Positions 25,529 to 35,208 of a DNA stretch of 64,000 nucleotides are shown piece by piece. The stretch's first letter is position 1, and the number at the start of each line of letters is the position of its first letter. A model generated the notes under the pieces. The model was not told the DNA's origin and did no database searches. It saw only the letters and a program-made list of their open reading frames with translations. Source of the DNA: Flavobacterium sp. YJ01 (GTDB lineage: Bacteria; Bacteroidota; Bacteroidia; Flavobacteriales; Flavobacteriaceae); assembly GCF_029320955.1 (NCBI RefSeq), contig NZ_CP119757.1, positions 4,960,001 through 5,024,000 of the forward strand, read 5' to 3'. Made by a program: the position numbers and the translations under genes.

Positions 25529-28500
25529 GTGAATTTTATCCAGCTAAAAAATACAATCTCTCTTCAAAAAGATAAAATAGTTTTATCTGGTTTGGCGATG
25601 CTTTTCAGTATAAACATCACAGCCCAAAACAATTTTCCAGATATCATAAAAAACAAAGAAGGAAAACTTTCTTTCACAACCGATAATCAAGGAAATCAAA
25701 TTCCAGATTTTTCTTTTGCAGGATATCGAAACTCTGAAGTTGCCATTCCGAATCTGGACCACAAAATTTTTGTTTCTATACAAGAAGAAGATGCAACGCA
25801 GAAAATCCAAAATGCAATTGATTATGTAAGTGCATTAAAACCAAATAAATCAGGATTTCGCGGAGCTGTTCTTTTAGATAAAGGAACTTTCAAAATCAGC
25901 GGAACTTTATACATTAGAAAATCGGGAGTAGTTCTAAGAGGAAGCGGCAATACCGAAAACGGAACCATACTTTTAGGAACAGGTTTAGAAAGAGAAGCTT
26001 TAATTAGAATTTTAGGCGTAAACGATAAAGTTTATAAAGATTCATTTGAATTCGCTAACGCTTATACACCACTTGGAACACAGAAAATCCAATTAAAAAA
26101 TACTTCAAAATTAAAAGTTGGAGACGAAATTGAAATCAGCAAACCTTTAACGGATAATTTCATTAAAGAAGTAAACATGCAGGATTTCGGTGGAGAAACT
26201 TCTTGGATTGGCTGGAAAAAAGGCGATTGGATCACAACTTGGAATCGTGTTGTAACTAAGATTAATGGAAACGAAGTAACTGTAAATGCTCCAATTACGA
26301 TGTCTTTAGATGATGTTTTCGGAACTTCAAAAGTAACTGTTTATTCTTGGCAGGGAAGAATTGAAAATAACGGAATTGAGAATATCTTAATAAAATCAAC
26401 TTATAATCCTTCAAACTTAAAAGACGAAGAACACCGCTGGCAGGCTATCAGCATTGAAAATACCAGAAATGCTTGGGTAAAACAAGTTAATTTTAAACAC
26501 TTTGCAGGAGGAGCGGTTACGATTTTAAAAACAAGTCAGCAAATTACGGTTGAAGATTGTATTGCTACAGAACCAATTTCAGAAATCGCTTCATTCAGAA
26601 GACATACTTTTTATACCGAAGGTCAGCAGACTTTGTTCCAACGATGTTATTCAGAATTTGGATATCATGATTTCGCTGTAGGCGGATTTGGAACAACTGG
26701 ACCAAATGCGTTCGTACAATGCGAATCACATTTGCCATTCGAAAACAGCGGTGCAATCGGAAGCTGGGCAACGGGAGTTCTATTTGACATTGCTAATATC
26801 GACGGAAAAGCATTAAGTTATAACAACAGAGAACAAGGAGGAAGAGGAGCAGGATGGACAGCTGCGAATTCTGTAATCTGGGAATCATCGGCATCCAAAG
26901 TAGAATGTTATAGTCCGCCAACAGCACAAAACTGGGCTTTTGGAGTTTGGGGACAATTTGGAGGAAACGGACATTGGAAAAACGTAAACGAACATATCAG
27001 TCCAAGAAGTTTATTCTACACACAACTAGAAGCCAGATTAGGAAAACTTCCAGTTCAACCTTTTATCTATGATTTAGGTTCAGAAGCTTCTTCAAGTCCG
27101 AGTGTAGAAGTTGCTGCAGAATTGACTAAAAACTCTGCTACAACCGCAAAAAGTTTACAAGAATTGATTGTAGAAGCTTCAAAAGCAAATCCGATTAACA
27201 TTGACAGTAAAGGTTTAAAAAATGCAAACGATTTAAAAGTTGCATCAAATAAAACAGAAAAATCAACTTCTAAAGTAACAGTAGAAAACGGCTGGTTAAC
27301 CTTTGAAGGAAAAGTAATTGCAGGAAAACAAACGAACGTTGATTGGTGGAGAGGAAATTTAACAGATGATTTTGTAAACAAATCATTACCTCACATCACG
27401 CGTTTTGTTCCAGGAAGAACAGGAAATGGTTTGACAGATCAAGTGCAGGAAACGGTTGATTATTTGACTAAAAATAATATCGTTGCCTTAGAGCATCATT
27501 ACGGTTTATGGTACGAAAGAAGAATGGACGATCACGAACGCGTACGCCGATTTGATGACGATGTTTGGCCTCCGTTTTACGAACAACCTTTCGCAAGAAG
27601 CGGACAAGATCTAGCTTGGGATCATTTAAGTAAATACGATTTGACGAAATTCAACGATTGGTACTGGAGTCGTTTAGCGCAGTTTGCAACGCTGGCAGAA
27701 CCAAACGGACAAATGTTAATCAATCAACAATATTTTCAGCATAATATTTTAGAAGCTGGAGCGCACTGGGCAAGTTCACCTTGGCGTTCAGCAAATAATA
27801 TCAACAGTACAGGATTTCCTGAGCCACCGCCGTACGCAGGAGACAAACGTATTTTTATGGCGGAGCAGTTTTACGATATTACGAATGCTCAAAGAAGAAA
27901 ATTACACGAAGGTTTCATCAGAAAATCATTTGAAAATTTTCAGGAAAACAGCAACGTAATTCAATTGACAAGTGCCGAGTATACAGGTCCGTTACATTTT
28001 ATGGAATTCTGGTTAGACCAAGCTCAAAAATGGAAAGATGAAACTGGCAAAAAAGGATTAATTGGTTTAAGTGCTACAAAAGACGTTCAGGATGCTATTT
28101 TAAATGATGCTAAAAGAAATAAAACCGTTGATGTAATCGACATTCGTTATTGGTATTACAAAGAAGACGGATCGGCTTACGCTCCACAAGGAGGTGTAAA
28201 TTTAGCACCAAGACAACATGCCAGAAAACTAAAAACCGGAAAAGAAACCGACAATCAGGTTTATCGTGCCGTTCGTGAATACCGAGTAAAATATCCTGAA
28301 AAAGTCATTTTGTATTCAACAGATGGTTCTTCAAGATTCGGATGGCCGGCTTTAATGGGAGGAGCTTCATTGCCAAACATTCCGAAAATCGAATTGCCTC
28401 AGTTTTATGCCGCTTTAAGCGAAATGAAATTAGTTGACGGAAATACGTTTTCAGATAATCTTTGGAAACTGGAAAACAAAGGAAAAAGTTATCTTTTTTA

Positions 28501-28681
28501 CTTGAAAAATGACCAAGATATTACAATTGATTTATCAAACGAAAAAGGAACATTTGAAGTATTTGCAATTAATGCAACAACAGGAAATATAACCCAAAAA
28601 GCAAACATCAGCGGAGGAAAACAAGTCACAATTCCACAAGCCGAAATAAAAGAAAAAGTGCTTTTAGTAGTGAAAAAATAG
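25529..28681 (+). CDS. Two-domain exported protein: beta-helix plus barrel-type putative glycosidase (DUF6298-like)
   Basis: A 1050-residue protein beginning at GTG. The signal peptide (KIVLSGLAMLFSINITAQ) starts about 15 residues in. Residues about 80-530 look like a right-handed beta-helix of the pectate-lyase superfamily (FRGAVLLDKGTFKISGTLYI, RKSGVVLRGSG, WVKQVNFKHFAGGAVTILK). About 595-950 contain GWLTFEGKVIAG, NNIVALEHHYGLWYERRMDD, MLINQQYFQHNILEAGAHW and MAEQFYDITNAQRRKLHEGF, which resemble a barrel-type glycoside hydrolase. A small beta domain ends the chain. I recall this region as DUF6298. The activity is unknown to me. It follows the PL1 block and precedes GH140, so a pectin side-chain or backbone role is likely. 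Confidence 0.65.
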   Translation: MNFIQLKNTISLQKDKIVLSGLAMLFSINITAQNNFPDIIKNKEGKLSFTTDNQGNQIPDFSFAGYRNSEVAIPNLDHKIFVSIQEEDATQKIQNAIDYVSALKPNKSGFRGAVLLDKGTFKISGTLYIRKSGVVLRGSGNTENGTILLGTGLEREALIRILGVNDKVYKDSFEFANAYTPLGTQKIQLKNTSKLKVGDEIEISKPLTDNFIKEVNMQDFGGETSWIGWKKGDWITTWNRVVTKINGNEVTVNAPITMSLDDVFGTSKVTVYSWQGRIENNGIENILIKSTYNPSNLKDEEHRWQAISIENTRNAWVKQVNFKHFAGGAVTILKTSQQITVEDCIATEPISEIASFRRHTFYTEGQQTLFQRCYSEFGYHDFAVGGFGTTGPNAFVQCESHLPFENSGAIGSWATGVLFDIANIDGKALSYNNREQGGRGAGWTAANSVIWESSASKVECYSPPTAQNWAFGVWGQFGGNGHWKNVNEHISPRSLFYTQLEARLGKLPVQPFIYDLGSEASSSPSVEVAAELTKNSATTAKSLQELIVEASKANPINIDSKGLKNANDLKVASNKTEKSTSKVTVENGWLTFEGKVIAGKQTNVDWWRGNLTDDFVNKSLPHITRFVPGRTGNGLTDQVQETVDYLTKNNIVALEHHYGLWYERRMDDHERVRRFDDDVWPPFYEQPFARSGQDLAWDHLSKYDLTKFNDWYWSRLAQFATLAEPNGQMLINQQYFQHNILEAGAHWASSPWRSANNINSTGFPEPPPYAGDKRIFMAEQFYDITNAQRRKLHEGFIRKSFENFQENSNVIQLTSAEYTGPLHFMEFWLDQAQKWKDETGKKGLIGLSATKDVQDAILNDAKRNKTVDVIDIRYWYYKEDGSAYAPQGGVNLAPRQHARKLKTGKETDNQVYRAVREYRVKYPEKVILYSTDGSSRFGWPALMGGASLPNIPKIELPQFYAALSEMKLVDGNTFSDNLWKLENKGKSYLFYLKNDQDITIDLSNEKGTFEVFAINATTGNITQKANISGGKQVTIPQAEIKEKVLLVVKK

Positions 28682-28684
28682 TTA

Positions 28685-28792
28685 GCCACAGATTACACAG
28701 ATCAAAAAGGATTAAATAAAATCTGCGAAATCTGCGTGAAAAAAATTATAGACAAAGCTTGGAAAATCCATTAAATCAGTGAAATCTGTGGC
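28685..28792. repeat. Intergenic palindrome, GCCACAGATT family
   Basis: GCCACAGATT (28685-28694) and AATCTGTGGC (28783-28792) are perfect arms. Internal ATCTGCGAAATCTGCG segments repeat the same theme. Related elements lie at 4977-5111, 33029-33176 and 39599-39670. Confidence 0.85.
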
Positions 28793-28826
28793 AAAAAAAT
28801 AAAACACAATTCAAAAACAAACCAAA

Positions 28827-30230
28827 ATGAATCTGAAAATTAAATCTTTATACGCTCTTTGTATAAGCTTTATGTTGACAGCACAAAGCGGATTTTCGCA
28901 ATCTGCCAAAACAAAAGCATCTCTGCCTGAAATCAAAGTATCTAAAAATCAGCATTATTTTGTTACCGAAAACGAAAAACCATTTTTCTGGCTAGGCGAC
29001 ACAGGCTGGTTGGCATTCGGAAAACTGGAGAGAGCAGGAATTGAGAAATATTTTAAAGACAGAAAAGACAAAGGATTTAATGTAGTTCAGGTGATGGTTT
29101 TGCATAATATCAATGCGGTTAACGTTTATGGAGATGCAGCTTTGATCAACGAAGACGTTTCAAAACCTTTGATTACGGCAGGAAATGATTTCAAAGATGC
29201 AAAGCAATACGATTATTGGGATCACGTAGATTACACTTTAGATGTTGCTCAGAAAAACGGAATTTATGTAGCAATGGTTCCAGTTTGGGGAACCAACGTT
29301 TCAAAAGGAAATAAAGTAAGTAAAGAACAGGCAACTGAATATGCTAAATTCTTAGCTAATCGATATAAAAATAGAACCAATGTAATTTGGTTAAACGGTG
29401 GAGACACACACGGAAACGAATTTCAAGATATTTGGAATGCCATCGGGAATACTTTAAAAACCAACAATCCAAATCAGTTAGTAACTTTCCATCCGTTTGG
29501 AAGAACTGATTCTTCAGAGAACTTTCATAATGAAAAATGGTTGGATTTCAATATGTTTCAATCAGGACACAGAAGATACGATCAGGATTCATCAAAAACG
29601 AATTTCAAAGAAGACAATTACAAATTTGTGCTTAGAGATTTCGAATTAAAACCAACGAAACCTACACTTGACGGAGAACCATCTTACGAAGGAATTCCAC
29701 ACGGTTTGCATGATACTCTACAGCCAAAATGGACAGCAAGCGATGTTCGCCGTTACGGATATTGGTCGGTACTTTCAGGTGGTGCAGGTTACACTTACGG
29801 ACATAACGCCGTAATGCAAATGTTCAGAAAAGGCGATAAACCAGCGTACGGAAACAAAGAATTATGGACATCAGCCATCAATGCGCCTGGAGCAAAACAA
29901 ATGGTTTATATTAAGAAATTAATGGAGGAAGTACCATTTTTAGAAGGAGTTCCAGATGTTTCTTTAGTAGTTAATCAAGGAGAAAAGTACGACTATATTC
30001 CAGCTATAAAAGGAGAAAAATATGCTTTATTATACACTTATAACGGAAGAATAATAGAAGTAAAACTTGGGAAAATTGCTGGCGATAAATTCGAAGCGAC
30101 TTGGTATAATCCAAGAAACGGCAAGAAAACTAAAATTGGAACATTTGATAATAAAGGAACTCAAAATTTTCAGCCAGAAGGCAAAAAAGAAGACGGTAAT
30201 GACTGGGTTTTGATTTTGAAGTCTATTTAA
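28827..30230 (+). CDS. GH140-family protein (apiosidase-type, DUF4038)
   Basis: A 467-residue exported protein (signal ends SGFSQS). The opening NQHYFVTENEKPFFWLGDTGW and KDKGFNVVQVMVLH are characteristic of the DUF4038 barrel that defines GH140. Candidate catalytic residues are Asp193 in WLNGGDTHGN and Glu284 in LDGEPSYEG, matching the Asp/Glu pair of the family. The C-terminus has the short beta domain with YALLYTYNGRIIEV and TWYNPRNGKKT. The characterised member (Bacteroides BT1012) cleaves the apiose-galacturonate link of RG-II side chains. That makes this the strongest single pointer to RG-II as a target here. Family sure, exact linkage inferred. Confidence 0.88.
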   Translation: MNLKIKSLYALCISFMLTAQSGFSQSAKTKASLPEIKVSKNQHYFVTENEKPFFWLGDTGWLAFGKLERAGIEKYFKDRKDKGFNVVQVMVLHNINAVNVYGDAALINEDVSKPLITAGNDFKDAKQYDYWDHVDYTLDVAQKNGIYVAMVPVWGTNVSKGNKVSKEQATEYAKFLANRYKNRTNVIWLNGGDTHGNEFQDIWNAIGNTLKTNNPNQLVTFHPFGRTDSSENFHNEKWLDFNMFQSGHRRYDQDSSKTNFKEDNYKFVLRDFELKPTKPTLDGEPSYEGIPHGLHDTLQPKWTASDVRRYGYWSVLSGGAGYTYGHNAVMQMFRKGDKPAYGNKELWTSAINAPGAKQMVYIKKLMEEVPFLEGVPDVSLVVNQGEKYDYIPAIKGEKYALLYTYNGRIIEVKLGKIAGDKFEATWYNPRNGKKTKIGTFDNKGTQNFQPEGKKEDGNDWVLILKSI

Positions 30231-30238
30231 GTAATAAC

Positions 30239-30271
30239 AGACCTAACAGGTTTTCAAAACCTGTTAGGTCT
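30239..30271. repeat. 33-base perfect hairpin, AGGTTTTCAAAACCT core
   Basis: The outer stem AGACCTAACAGG pairs with CCTGTTAGGTCT around a TTTTCAAAA centre. The 33 bases are identical to the copy at 53513-53545. It lies just after the GH140 stop. Confidence 0.92.
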
Positions 30272-30293
30272 AATCACAGTAAGCACAGGCTTT

Positions 30294-30387
30294 TCATTTC
30301 GACGAAGGAGAAATCTTCGCAAGAAACTCTACAAAGTTGCTCAAGTATGCGGAGCCACTAACGAAGATTTCTCCTTCGTCAGAATGA
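30294..30387. repeat. Intergenic palindrome, TTGTCATTTCGACG family
   Basis: The left arm TCATTTCGACGAAGGAG and the right arm CTCCTTCGTCAGAATGA pair over about 26 bases with one mismatch zone in the right arm. A lone AATCTGTGGC arm follows at about 30427-30436, before the GH28 start. Confidence 0.82.
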
Positions 30388-30453
30388 CAAAAAATGAGAG
30401 TAAAAAATCTGTGCTAATCATTTTAATCTGTGGCAAAATAAAAGAACACATCC

Positions 30454-32022
30454 ATGAAAAAAACACTAATAATACTCTGCTTCATTCTCGGATTAAACAC
30501 CACTTTCGCAAACGACGGCTGGTTAAACATTCTAAACGAAGGCGGAAACAACAAAGGAGTAAAATGTACTCAAGCCATTCAGAATGCCATTGAAAAAGCA
30601 TCTAAAAATGGAGGAGGAACCATCTTTTTCCCAGCAGGAGAATACTTAACAGGAGCTTTAACACTAAAAAGCAACATTACCATTCACCTAGATTCAGGAG
30701 CACTTTTGAAATTTTCAGAGAATTTCGATGATTTCCTTCCTTATGTAGAAATGCGTTACGAAGGAATTGTAATGAAAAGTTTCCAACCTTTGTTTTATGC
30801 AAAAGATGTAGAAAATATCACAATCACAGGAAGAGGTATAATCGACGGACAAGGAAAAGCTTGGTGGAATGAAGTGTATAGAATAGAAACGGCCAAAGAA
30901 CCATTGCCTCCAACCAAATACCAAACCATGTGGGAAGAGCAAAATAAAGGTCTTTACACAGAACCTTACTACAAGAGAACGGTTGACAAGAAATTTTTCA
31001 GACCTTCTTTCTTTCAGGCTTATAATTGCAAAAATATTTTAATTGAAGGTGTAACTTTTAAAAACTCACCTTTTTGGACAATCAACCCGGAATTCTGTGA
31101 TAATGTAACGGTTAACGGAATTTCAATTTTTAATCCGCATTCGCCAAATACAGACGGAATCAATCCTTCTTCTTGCACCAATGTTCACATTTCAAACTGT
31201 CATATCAGCGTTGGAGATGATTGTATTACGATTAAATCAGGAAGAGACGGCGACGGACGTAAATACGGAAAAGCAACAGAAAATGTAACCATCACAAATT
31301 GTACGATGTTAAGCGGTCACGGCGGAGTGGTTATCGGTAGCGAAATGTCGGGCGGAATCAAAAAAATTACCATATCCAATTGTGTTTTTGACGGAACAGA
31401 TCGCGGAATCCGTATCAAATCGGCACGTGGAAGAGGCGGTGTTGTAGAAGATATTCGTGTCGATAATATCGTCATGAAAAATATCAAAGAAGAAGCTATC
31501 GTTTTGAGCCTTTTCTACGATAAAGGAACTACAGTTGAACCTGTAACCGAGAAAACTCCGATTTTCAGAAACATTCACATGAGCAACATAACGGCTTCAA
31601 ACGTAAACAAAGCCGGACAGATTCTGGGAATTACCGAAATGCCAATTCAAAACATCACTTTCTCGAATATTAATATGGACGGAAAAGAAGGTTTTACGGT
31701 AAGTACAGCCACAGACGTTGAATTTCACGATGTAAAAGTAAATGCAACTGTAGGTTCTTCTTTCAAAATTTCAGATTTAAAAAATATAATTTTAGACAAC
31801 GTTGGATCTTCAACAGCCATAAAAGGAGTTCCCGTTATCAAATTAGATAATGTTTCAAATGTGCTGATCAACAATAATTTTCCATTCAATCCAACCGATA
31901 TTTTTATCGAGGCCGATGGAAAAGACACTAAAAACATTTTCTTAAAAAATAATGTTTTAAACAACGTAACAACGAAAATCAAAAAAGGTGCTTCTTTAGA
32001 TAAAAAAGCAATTACAGAATAG
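30454..32022 (+). CDS. GH28 polygalacturonase/rhamnogalacturonan hydrolase family protein
   Basis: A 522-residue right-handed beta-helix with a Sec signal ending TTFAND. All four GH28 motifs are present: SPNTDG (Asp234), VGDDCITIKSG (Asp255, Asp256), GHGGVVIGSEMSGG (His289) and RIKSARGRGG. The length and the long loop after RGIIDGQGKAWW fit bacterial exo-acting pectin hydrolases. It hydrolyses alpha-galacturonosyl linkages of homogalacturonan or the backbone of rhamnogalacturonan; sequence alone does not separate these. It lies between GH140 and GH43. Confidence 0.93.
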   Translation: MKKTLIILCFILGLNTTFANDGWLNILNEGGNNKGVKCTQAIQNAIEKASKNGGGTIFFPAGEYLTGALTLKSNITIHLDSGALLKFSENFDDFLPYVEMRYEGIVMKSFQPLFYAKDVENITITGRGIIDGQGKAWWNEVYRIETAKEPLPPTKYQTMWEEQNKGLYTEPYYKRTVDKKFFRPSFFQAYNCKNILIEGVTFKNSPFWTINPEFCDNVTVNGISIFNPHSPNTDGINPSSCTNVHISNCHISVGDDCITIKSGRDGDGRKYGKATENVTITNCTMLSGHGGVVIGSEMSGGIKKITISNCVFDGTDRGIRIKSARGRGGVVEDIRVDNIVMKNIKEEAIVLSLFYDKGTTVEPVTEKTPIFRNIHMSNITASNVNKAGQILGITEMPIQNITFSNINMDGKEGFTVSTATDVEFHDVKVNATVGSSFKISDLKNIILDNVGSSTAIKGVPVIKLDNVSNVLINNNFPFNPTDIFIEADGKDTKNIFLKNNVLNNVTTKIKKGASLDKKAITE

Positions 32023-32030
32023 ATTATAAT

Positions 32031-32090
32031 AACACTGATTTCACGAATTTACACCAATTTTTATTCGTGATAATTCGTGAAATCAGTGTT
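32031..32090. repeat. Intergenic palindrome with 19-base perfect arms
   Basis: AACACTGATTTCACGAATT (32031-32049) and its complement (32072-32090) are perfect arms with a 22-base spacer. The CACGAATT theme is shared with the outer arms at 39562-39717. The GH43 start follows 12 bases after the element. Confidence 0.9.
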
Positions 32091-32102
32091 TAATTTTATA
32101 TC

Positions 32103-33020
32103 ATGAAAAAAATATTCATCATACTAAACCTTTCGCTATTTGCGATTAGTTATTCGCAGAAAAAGAAAGATTTATATCTTTTTACATCGTTTAGAGAACC
32201 TGCAACAGAAGGTTTATATTTGGCATACAGCGAAGACGGTTACAACTGGAAAGGATTAGAAGGATCGTTTTTAAAACCCGAAATCGGAGCCAGCAAAATC
32301 ATGCGTGATCCGTCAATCACAAAAGGAGCAGACGGAACCTATCACATGGTTTGGACAACTGATTGGAAAGGAGGAAACGGTTTTGGTTACGCAAGTTCAA
32401 AAGACTTGATTCATTGGTCAGAACAGCAGTATATTCCCGTGATGAAAAATGAGCCAGAAGTCGTAAATGTTTGGGCTCCGGAAATTTTTTATGATGATGT
32501 AAAAAAAGAATACATTATTATTTGGGCATCGACAATTCCGTTTAGATATCCAAAAGGAGTGGAAGAAGAGAAAAACAACCATAGAATGTATTATGTAACG
32601 ACAAAAGATTTCAAAACGTTTTCAGATACAAAATTATATTACGATCCAGGTTTCAGTGTAATCGATTGTGTGATTGTCAAAAAAGGAAAGAAAGAGTACG
32701 TTTTGGTTTTGAAAGACAATACAAGACCAATGCGAAACATAAAAGTAGCTTTTGGAAAATCGCCTTTAGGGCCGTTTGAAAAGAGTTCCGAACCTTTAAC
32801 CGAATATTTATCTGAAGGTCCAACAGTAGTGAAAGTCGGTAAAAACTGGCTACTATATTATGACAATTATGGTTCAAAAAATTATAAAGCATTAAGTACA
32901 ACAGATTTTGTTCATTTTGAAGATGTATCATCCAAAATAAGCCTTCCGGAAGGACATAAACACGGAACGATTACAACAATCTCTGCGGACGTTTTAAAAG
33001 GACTAATTGATAGAAAATAA
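32103..33020 (+). CDS. GH43-family arabinosidase/xylosidase-like protein
   Basis: A 305-residue five-bladed propeller with a signal peptide ending AISYSQK. RDPS with Asp69 is the candidate base. VNVWAPEIFYD is the conserved blade motif (Glu127 where many members have Asp), and LSEGPTVVK supplies the likely acid Glu. The single-domain size is at the short end for GH43. Members cut alpha-L-arabinofuranose or beta-xylose units; in this locus an arabinose decoration of pectin is the natural target. It lies 80 bases after GH28 in the same direction. Confidence 0.82.
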   Translation: MKKIFIILNLSLFAISYSQKKKDLYLFTSFREPATEGLYLAYSEDGYNWKGLEGSFLKPEIGASKIMRDPSITKGADGTYHMVWTTDWKGGNGFGYASSKDLIHWSEQQYIPVMKNEPEVVNVWAPEIFYDDVKKEYIIIWASTIPFRYPKGVEEEKNNHRMYYVTTKDFKTFSDTKLYYDPGFSVIDCVIVKKGKKEYVLVLKDNTRPMRNIKVAFGKSPLGPFEKSSEPLTEYLSEGPTVVKVGKNWLLYYDNYGSKNYKALSTTDFVHFEDVSSKISLPEGHKHGTITTISADVLKGLIDRK

Positions 33021-33028
33021 AGGATAAG

Positions 33029-33176
33029 GCCACAAATTGCAAAGATTAAAAGGATTTTTTTAAGATCTGAGAATTAAAAATATAAATCTGCATAATCTGC
33101 TAAATCTGCGAGAGTAAATTTTTCCCGCAGATCAAGCAGATAAAAAATAATCTTTTTAATCTGTCCAATCTGTGGC
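33029..33176. repeat. Intergenic palindrome, GCCACA family, long copy
   Basis: GCCACA...AAGATTAAAAGGATT on the left and AATAATCTTTTTAATC...CTGTGGC on the right pair imperfectly. AATCTGC / GCAGAT sub-repeats lie between them. The downstream gene starts 17 bases after the right arm. Confidence 0.75.
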
Positions 33177-33193
33177 AAAAAAAAAAAATACCA

Positions 33194-35059
33194 ATGATTA
33201 CTTTCCAAAACATAAAAACCAACATCATAACCACAGCCACTATTATATTGGCGTGTACCGCTGTAAATGCTCAAAACGACACAGTGCGTTATGTTGGCAA
33301 AACACTTTCAAACATCGATTATCATCACGGAATGTTAAGTCCAGCGGTTGGAGTTCACGCAACACAAATTATGCGTGCAAGCCGTGAACATCCTGAAAAA
33401 GCAGATGGTTTTGGATGGACATACAACCACCAGCCGATGATGGCGTATTGGAATAACACCTTTTATCTGCATTATTTAAGTGATCCTTCGGGCGAACATA
33501 TTCCGCCAAGCCAGACTTTATTAATGACTTCTAAAGACGGTGTAACATGGACTAAACCAGAAGTGATTTTTCCAATTTATAGAATTCCTGATGGATGGAA
33601 AAAAGAAGGCGTTGAAGGCGTTGCTAAAAATCTGGATGCGATTATGCATCAAAGAATGGGATTTTATACCTCAAAAGACAACCGACTTTTTGCGTTAGCG
33701 TATTACGGAATTGCAATGGATGAAAAAGACGATCCAAATGATGGAAAAGGAATTGGACGTGTAATCCGTGAAATCAAGAAAGATGGAAGTTTTGGCGAAA
33801 TCTATTTCATTAGATATAACAAAACATGGGATAAATCGAAATCTAAATTCCCATTTTATACCGCATCAAAAGACAAAGGTTTCAAAAAAGCCTGCGAAGA
33901 AATCTTATCAGAACCTTTGGTTTTACAGCAATGGGTAGAAGAAGCCGATCGTGACGATGAATTGATTCCGTTACAGAAACCATATAAAGCATTTAGTTAT
34001 TACCATTTGCCAAACGGAAATGTCGTTGGTTTATGGAAACATGCTTTAACTTCAATCAGCAGAAATGGTGGAAAATCTTGGGATTATATGCCATTGCGTG
34101 CGCCGGGATTTGTAAACAGTAACGCCAAAATCTGGGGACAAAAAACTTCCGATAATCGTTACGCGACACTTTATAATCCATCAGAATATCGTTGGCCTTT
34201 GGCGATTTCAACAAGTGACGACGGTTTAAATTATAAAGATTTATTGTTGGTCCACGGAGAAGTAAGTCCGATGCGTTACGGCGGAAATTACAAATCGGCA
34301 GGTCCTCAATATGTTCGTGGAATTACAGAAAAAAACGGAACTCCGCCAGACGGAAAAATTTGGGTTGGTTATAGTGTAAATAAAGAAGATATTTGGGTGG
34401 CATCGATTCCTGTTCCTGTAACTTCAGAGGTTAAAGAACAAGCAAATGATGTTTTCAATGCACTTCCTGATGGAGAAGAATTGAAATTATGGAATACGTA
34501 CGATCTTTCGTGGGCATCAACAAAAATCGAAAAGAAAGCCGATGGTAAAAAATGGCTGACGTTAAGAGATCAGGATTACTTTGATTATTCACGCGCCGAA
34601 AGAGTAATTCCATTTACAGCAAAATTAGAGGCTGTTTTCACAGTTAAACCAGAGCAAAATAATCATGGTTTATTGCAGATTGAATTTCAAAACAAACAAG
34701 GTCTGCCTTCCGTAAGATTGATTTTTGATTCAGATGGAGAATTAAAGGTAAAAAATGGTGCGCGTTTGAGTTCAGTTACAAAATACGAAGCAAACAAAGC
34801 ATATACAATCACAGTTAAATTAGATGCTAAAAACCGTCAGTACACTATAAAAGTAAACGATGGAAAAGAATCAACAAAGATATTTTATGCACCAACAGAC
34901 GGTTTTGAGCGAATCATGTTCCGCACAGGAGAGCAAAGACACACGCCAAATCCAGACACAGAACCAGATACAGACGATTACGATGATTTGCCTCAAACCG
35001 GAAAATTAATCCCAGAAGCAGTATTCAACATCGAGTCATTGATAACTAAAAAGTTGTAA
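33194..35059 (+). CDS. Exported sialidase-superfamily beta-propeller protein, activity unassigned
   Basis: A 621-residue protein with a signal peptide (IITTATIILACTAVNAQ). The first 410 residues read as a beta-propeller with Asp-box-like turns TSKDGVTWTK and SRNGGKSWDY and blocks FGWTYNHQPMMAYWNNTFYL and EGVAKNLDAIMHQRMGFYTS. About 430-610 is a beta-sandwich (PFTAKLEAVFTVKP ... GLLQIEFQNKQG) of lectin-like character. No FRIP/YRIP motif of true sialidases is visible. It sits between GH43 and GH78, so a rhamnose- or uronate-directed activity is possible. Propeller glycosidases such as GH145 show that this fold can act on pectin-like rhamnose links, but I cannot assign it to that family. Confidence 0.6.
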   Translation: MITFQNIKTNIITTATIILACTAVNAQNDTVRYVGKTLSNIDYHHGMLSPAVGVHATQIMRASREHPEKADGFGWTYNHQPMMAYWNNTFYLHYLSDPSGEHIPPSQTLLMTSKDGVTWTKPEVIFPIYRIPDGWKKEGVEGVAKNLDAIMHQRMGFYTSKDNRLFALAYYGIAMDEKDDPNDGKGIGRVIREIKKDGSFGEIYFIRYNKTWDKSKSKFPFYTASKDKGFKKACEEILSEPLVLQQWVEEADRDDELIPLQKPYKAFSYYHLPNGNVVGLWKHALTSISRNGGKSWDYMPLRAPGFVNSNAKIWGQKTSDNRYATLYNPSEYRWPLAISTSDDGLNYKDLLLVHGEVSPMRYGGNYKSAGPQYVRGITEKNGTPPDGKIWVGYSVNKEDIWVASIPVPVTSEVKEQANDVFNALPDGEELKLWNTYDLSWASTKIEKKADGKKWLTLRDQDYFDYSRAERVIPFTAKLEAVFTVKPEQNNHGLLQIEFQNKQGLPSVRLIFDSDGELKVKNGARLSSVTKYEANKAYTITVKLDAKNRQYTIKVNDGKESTKIFYAPTDGFERIMFRTGEQRHTPNPDTEPDTDDYDDLPQTGKLIPEAVFNIESLITKKL

Positions 35060-35067
35060 AAATTATG

Positions 35068-35192
35068 GAACACAGATGATACGGATTCGCTACCGCGAAG
35101 ACGCAGATTAACACAGATTTTATATTTTAGAGTAAATAAAAAAATCCGTTTTATCCGCGTCTTTACGAAGTAAATCCGTTTTATCAGCGTTC
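35068..35192. repeat. Intergenic palindrome, GAACGCTGAT/AAATCCG family
   Basis: The left arm starts GAACACAGATGATACGGATT and the right arm ends with AAATCCGTTTTATCAGCGTTC-like bases; they pair imperfectly. GCGAAGACGC / GCGTCTTTACG lies inside. A related element is at 37991-38116. Confidence 0.72.
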
Positions 35193-35208
35193 AATTTTAA
35201 AAGTTAGA

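Noticed and set aside
30384..30593. Plus-strand open frame overlapping the GH28 start
   Set aside because: It is Lys/Arg/His-rich, begins in repeat sequence and shares bases with the GH28 signal peptide in another frame.
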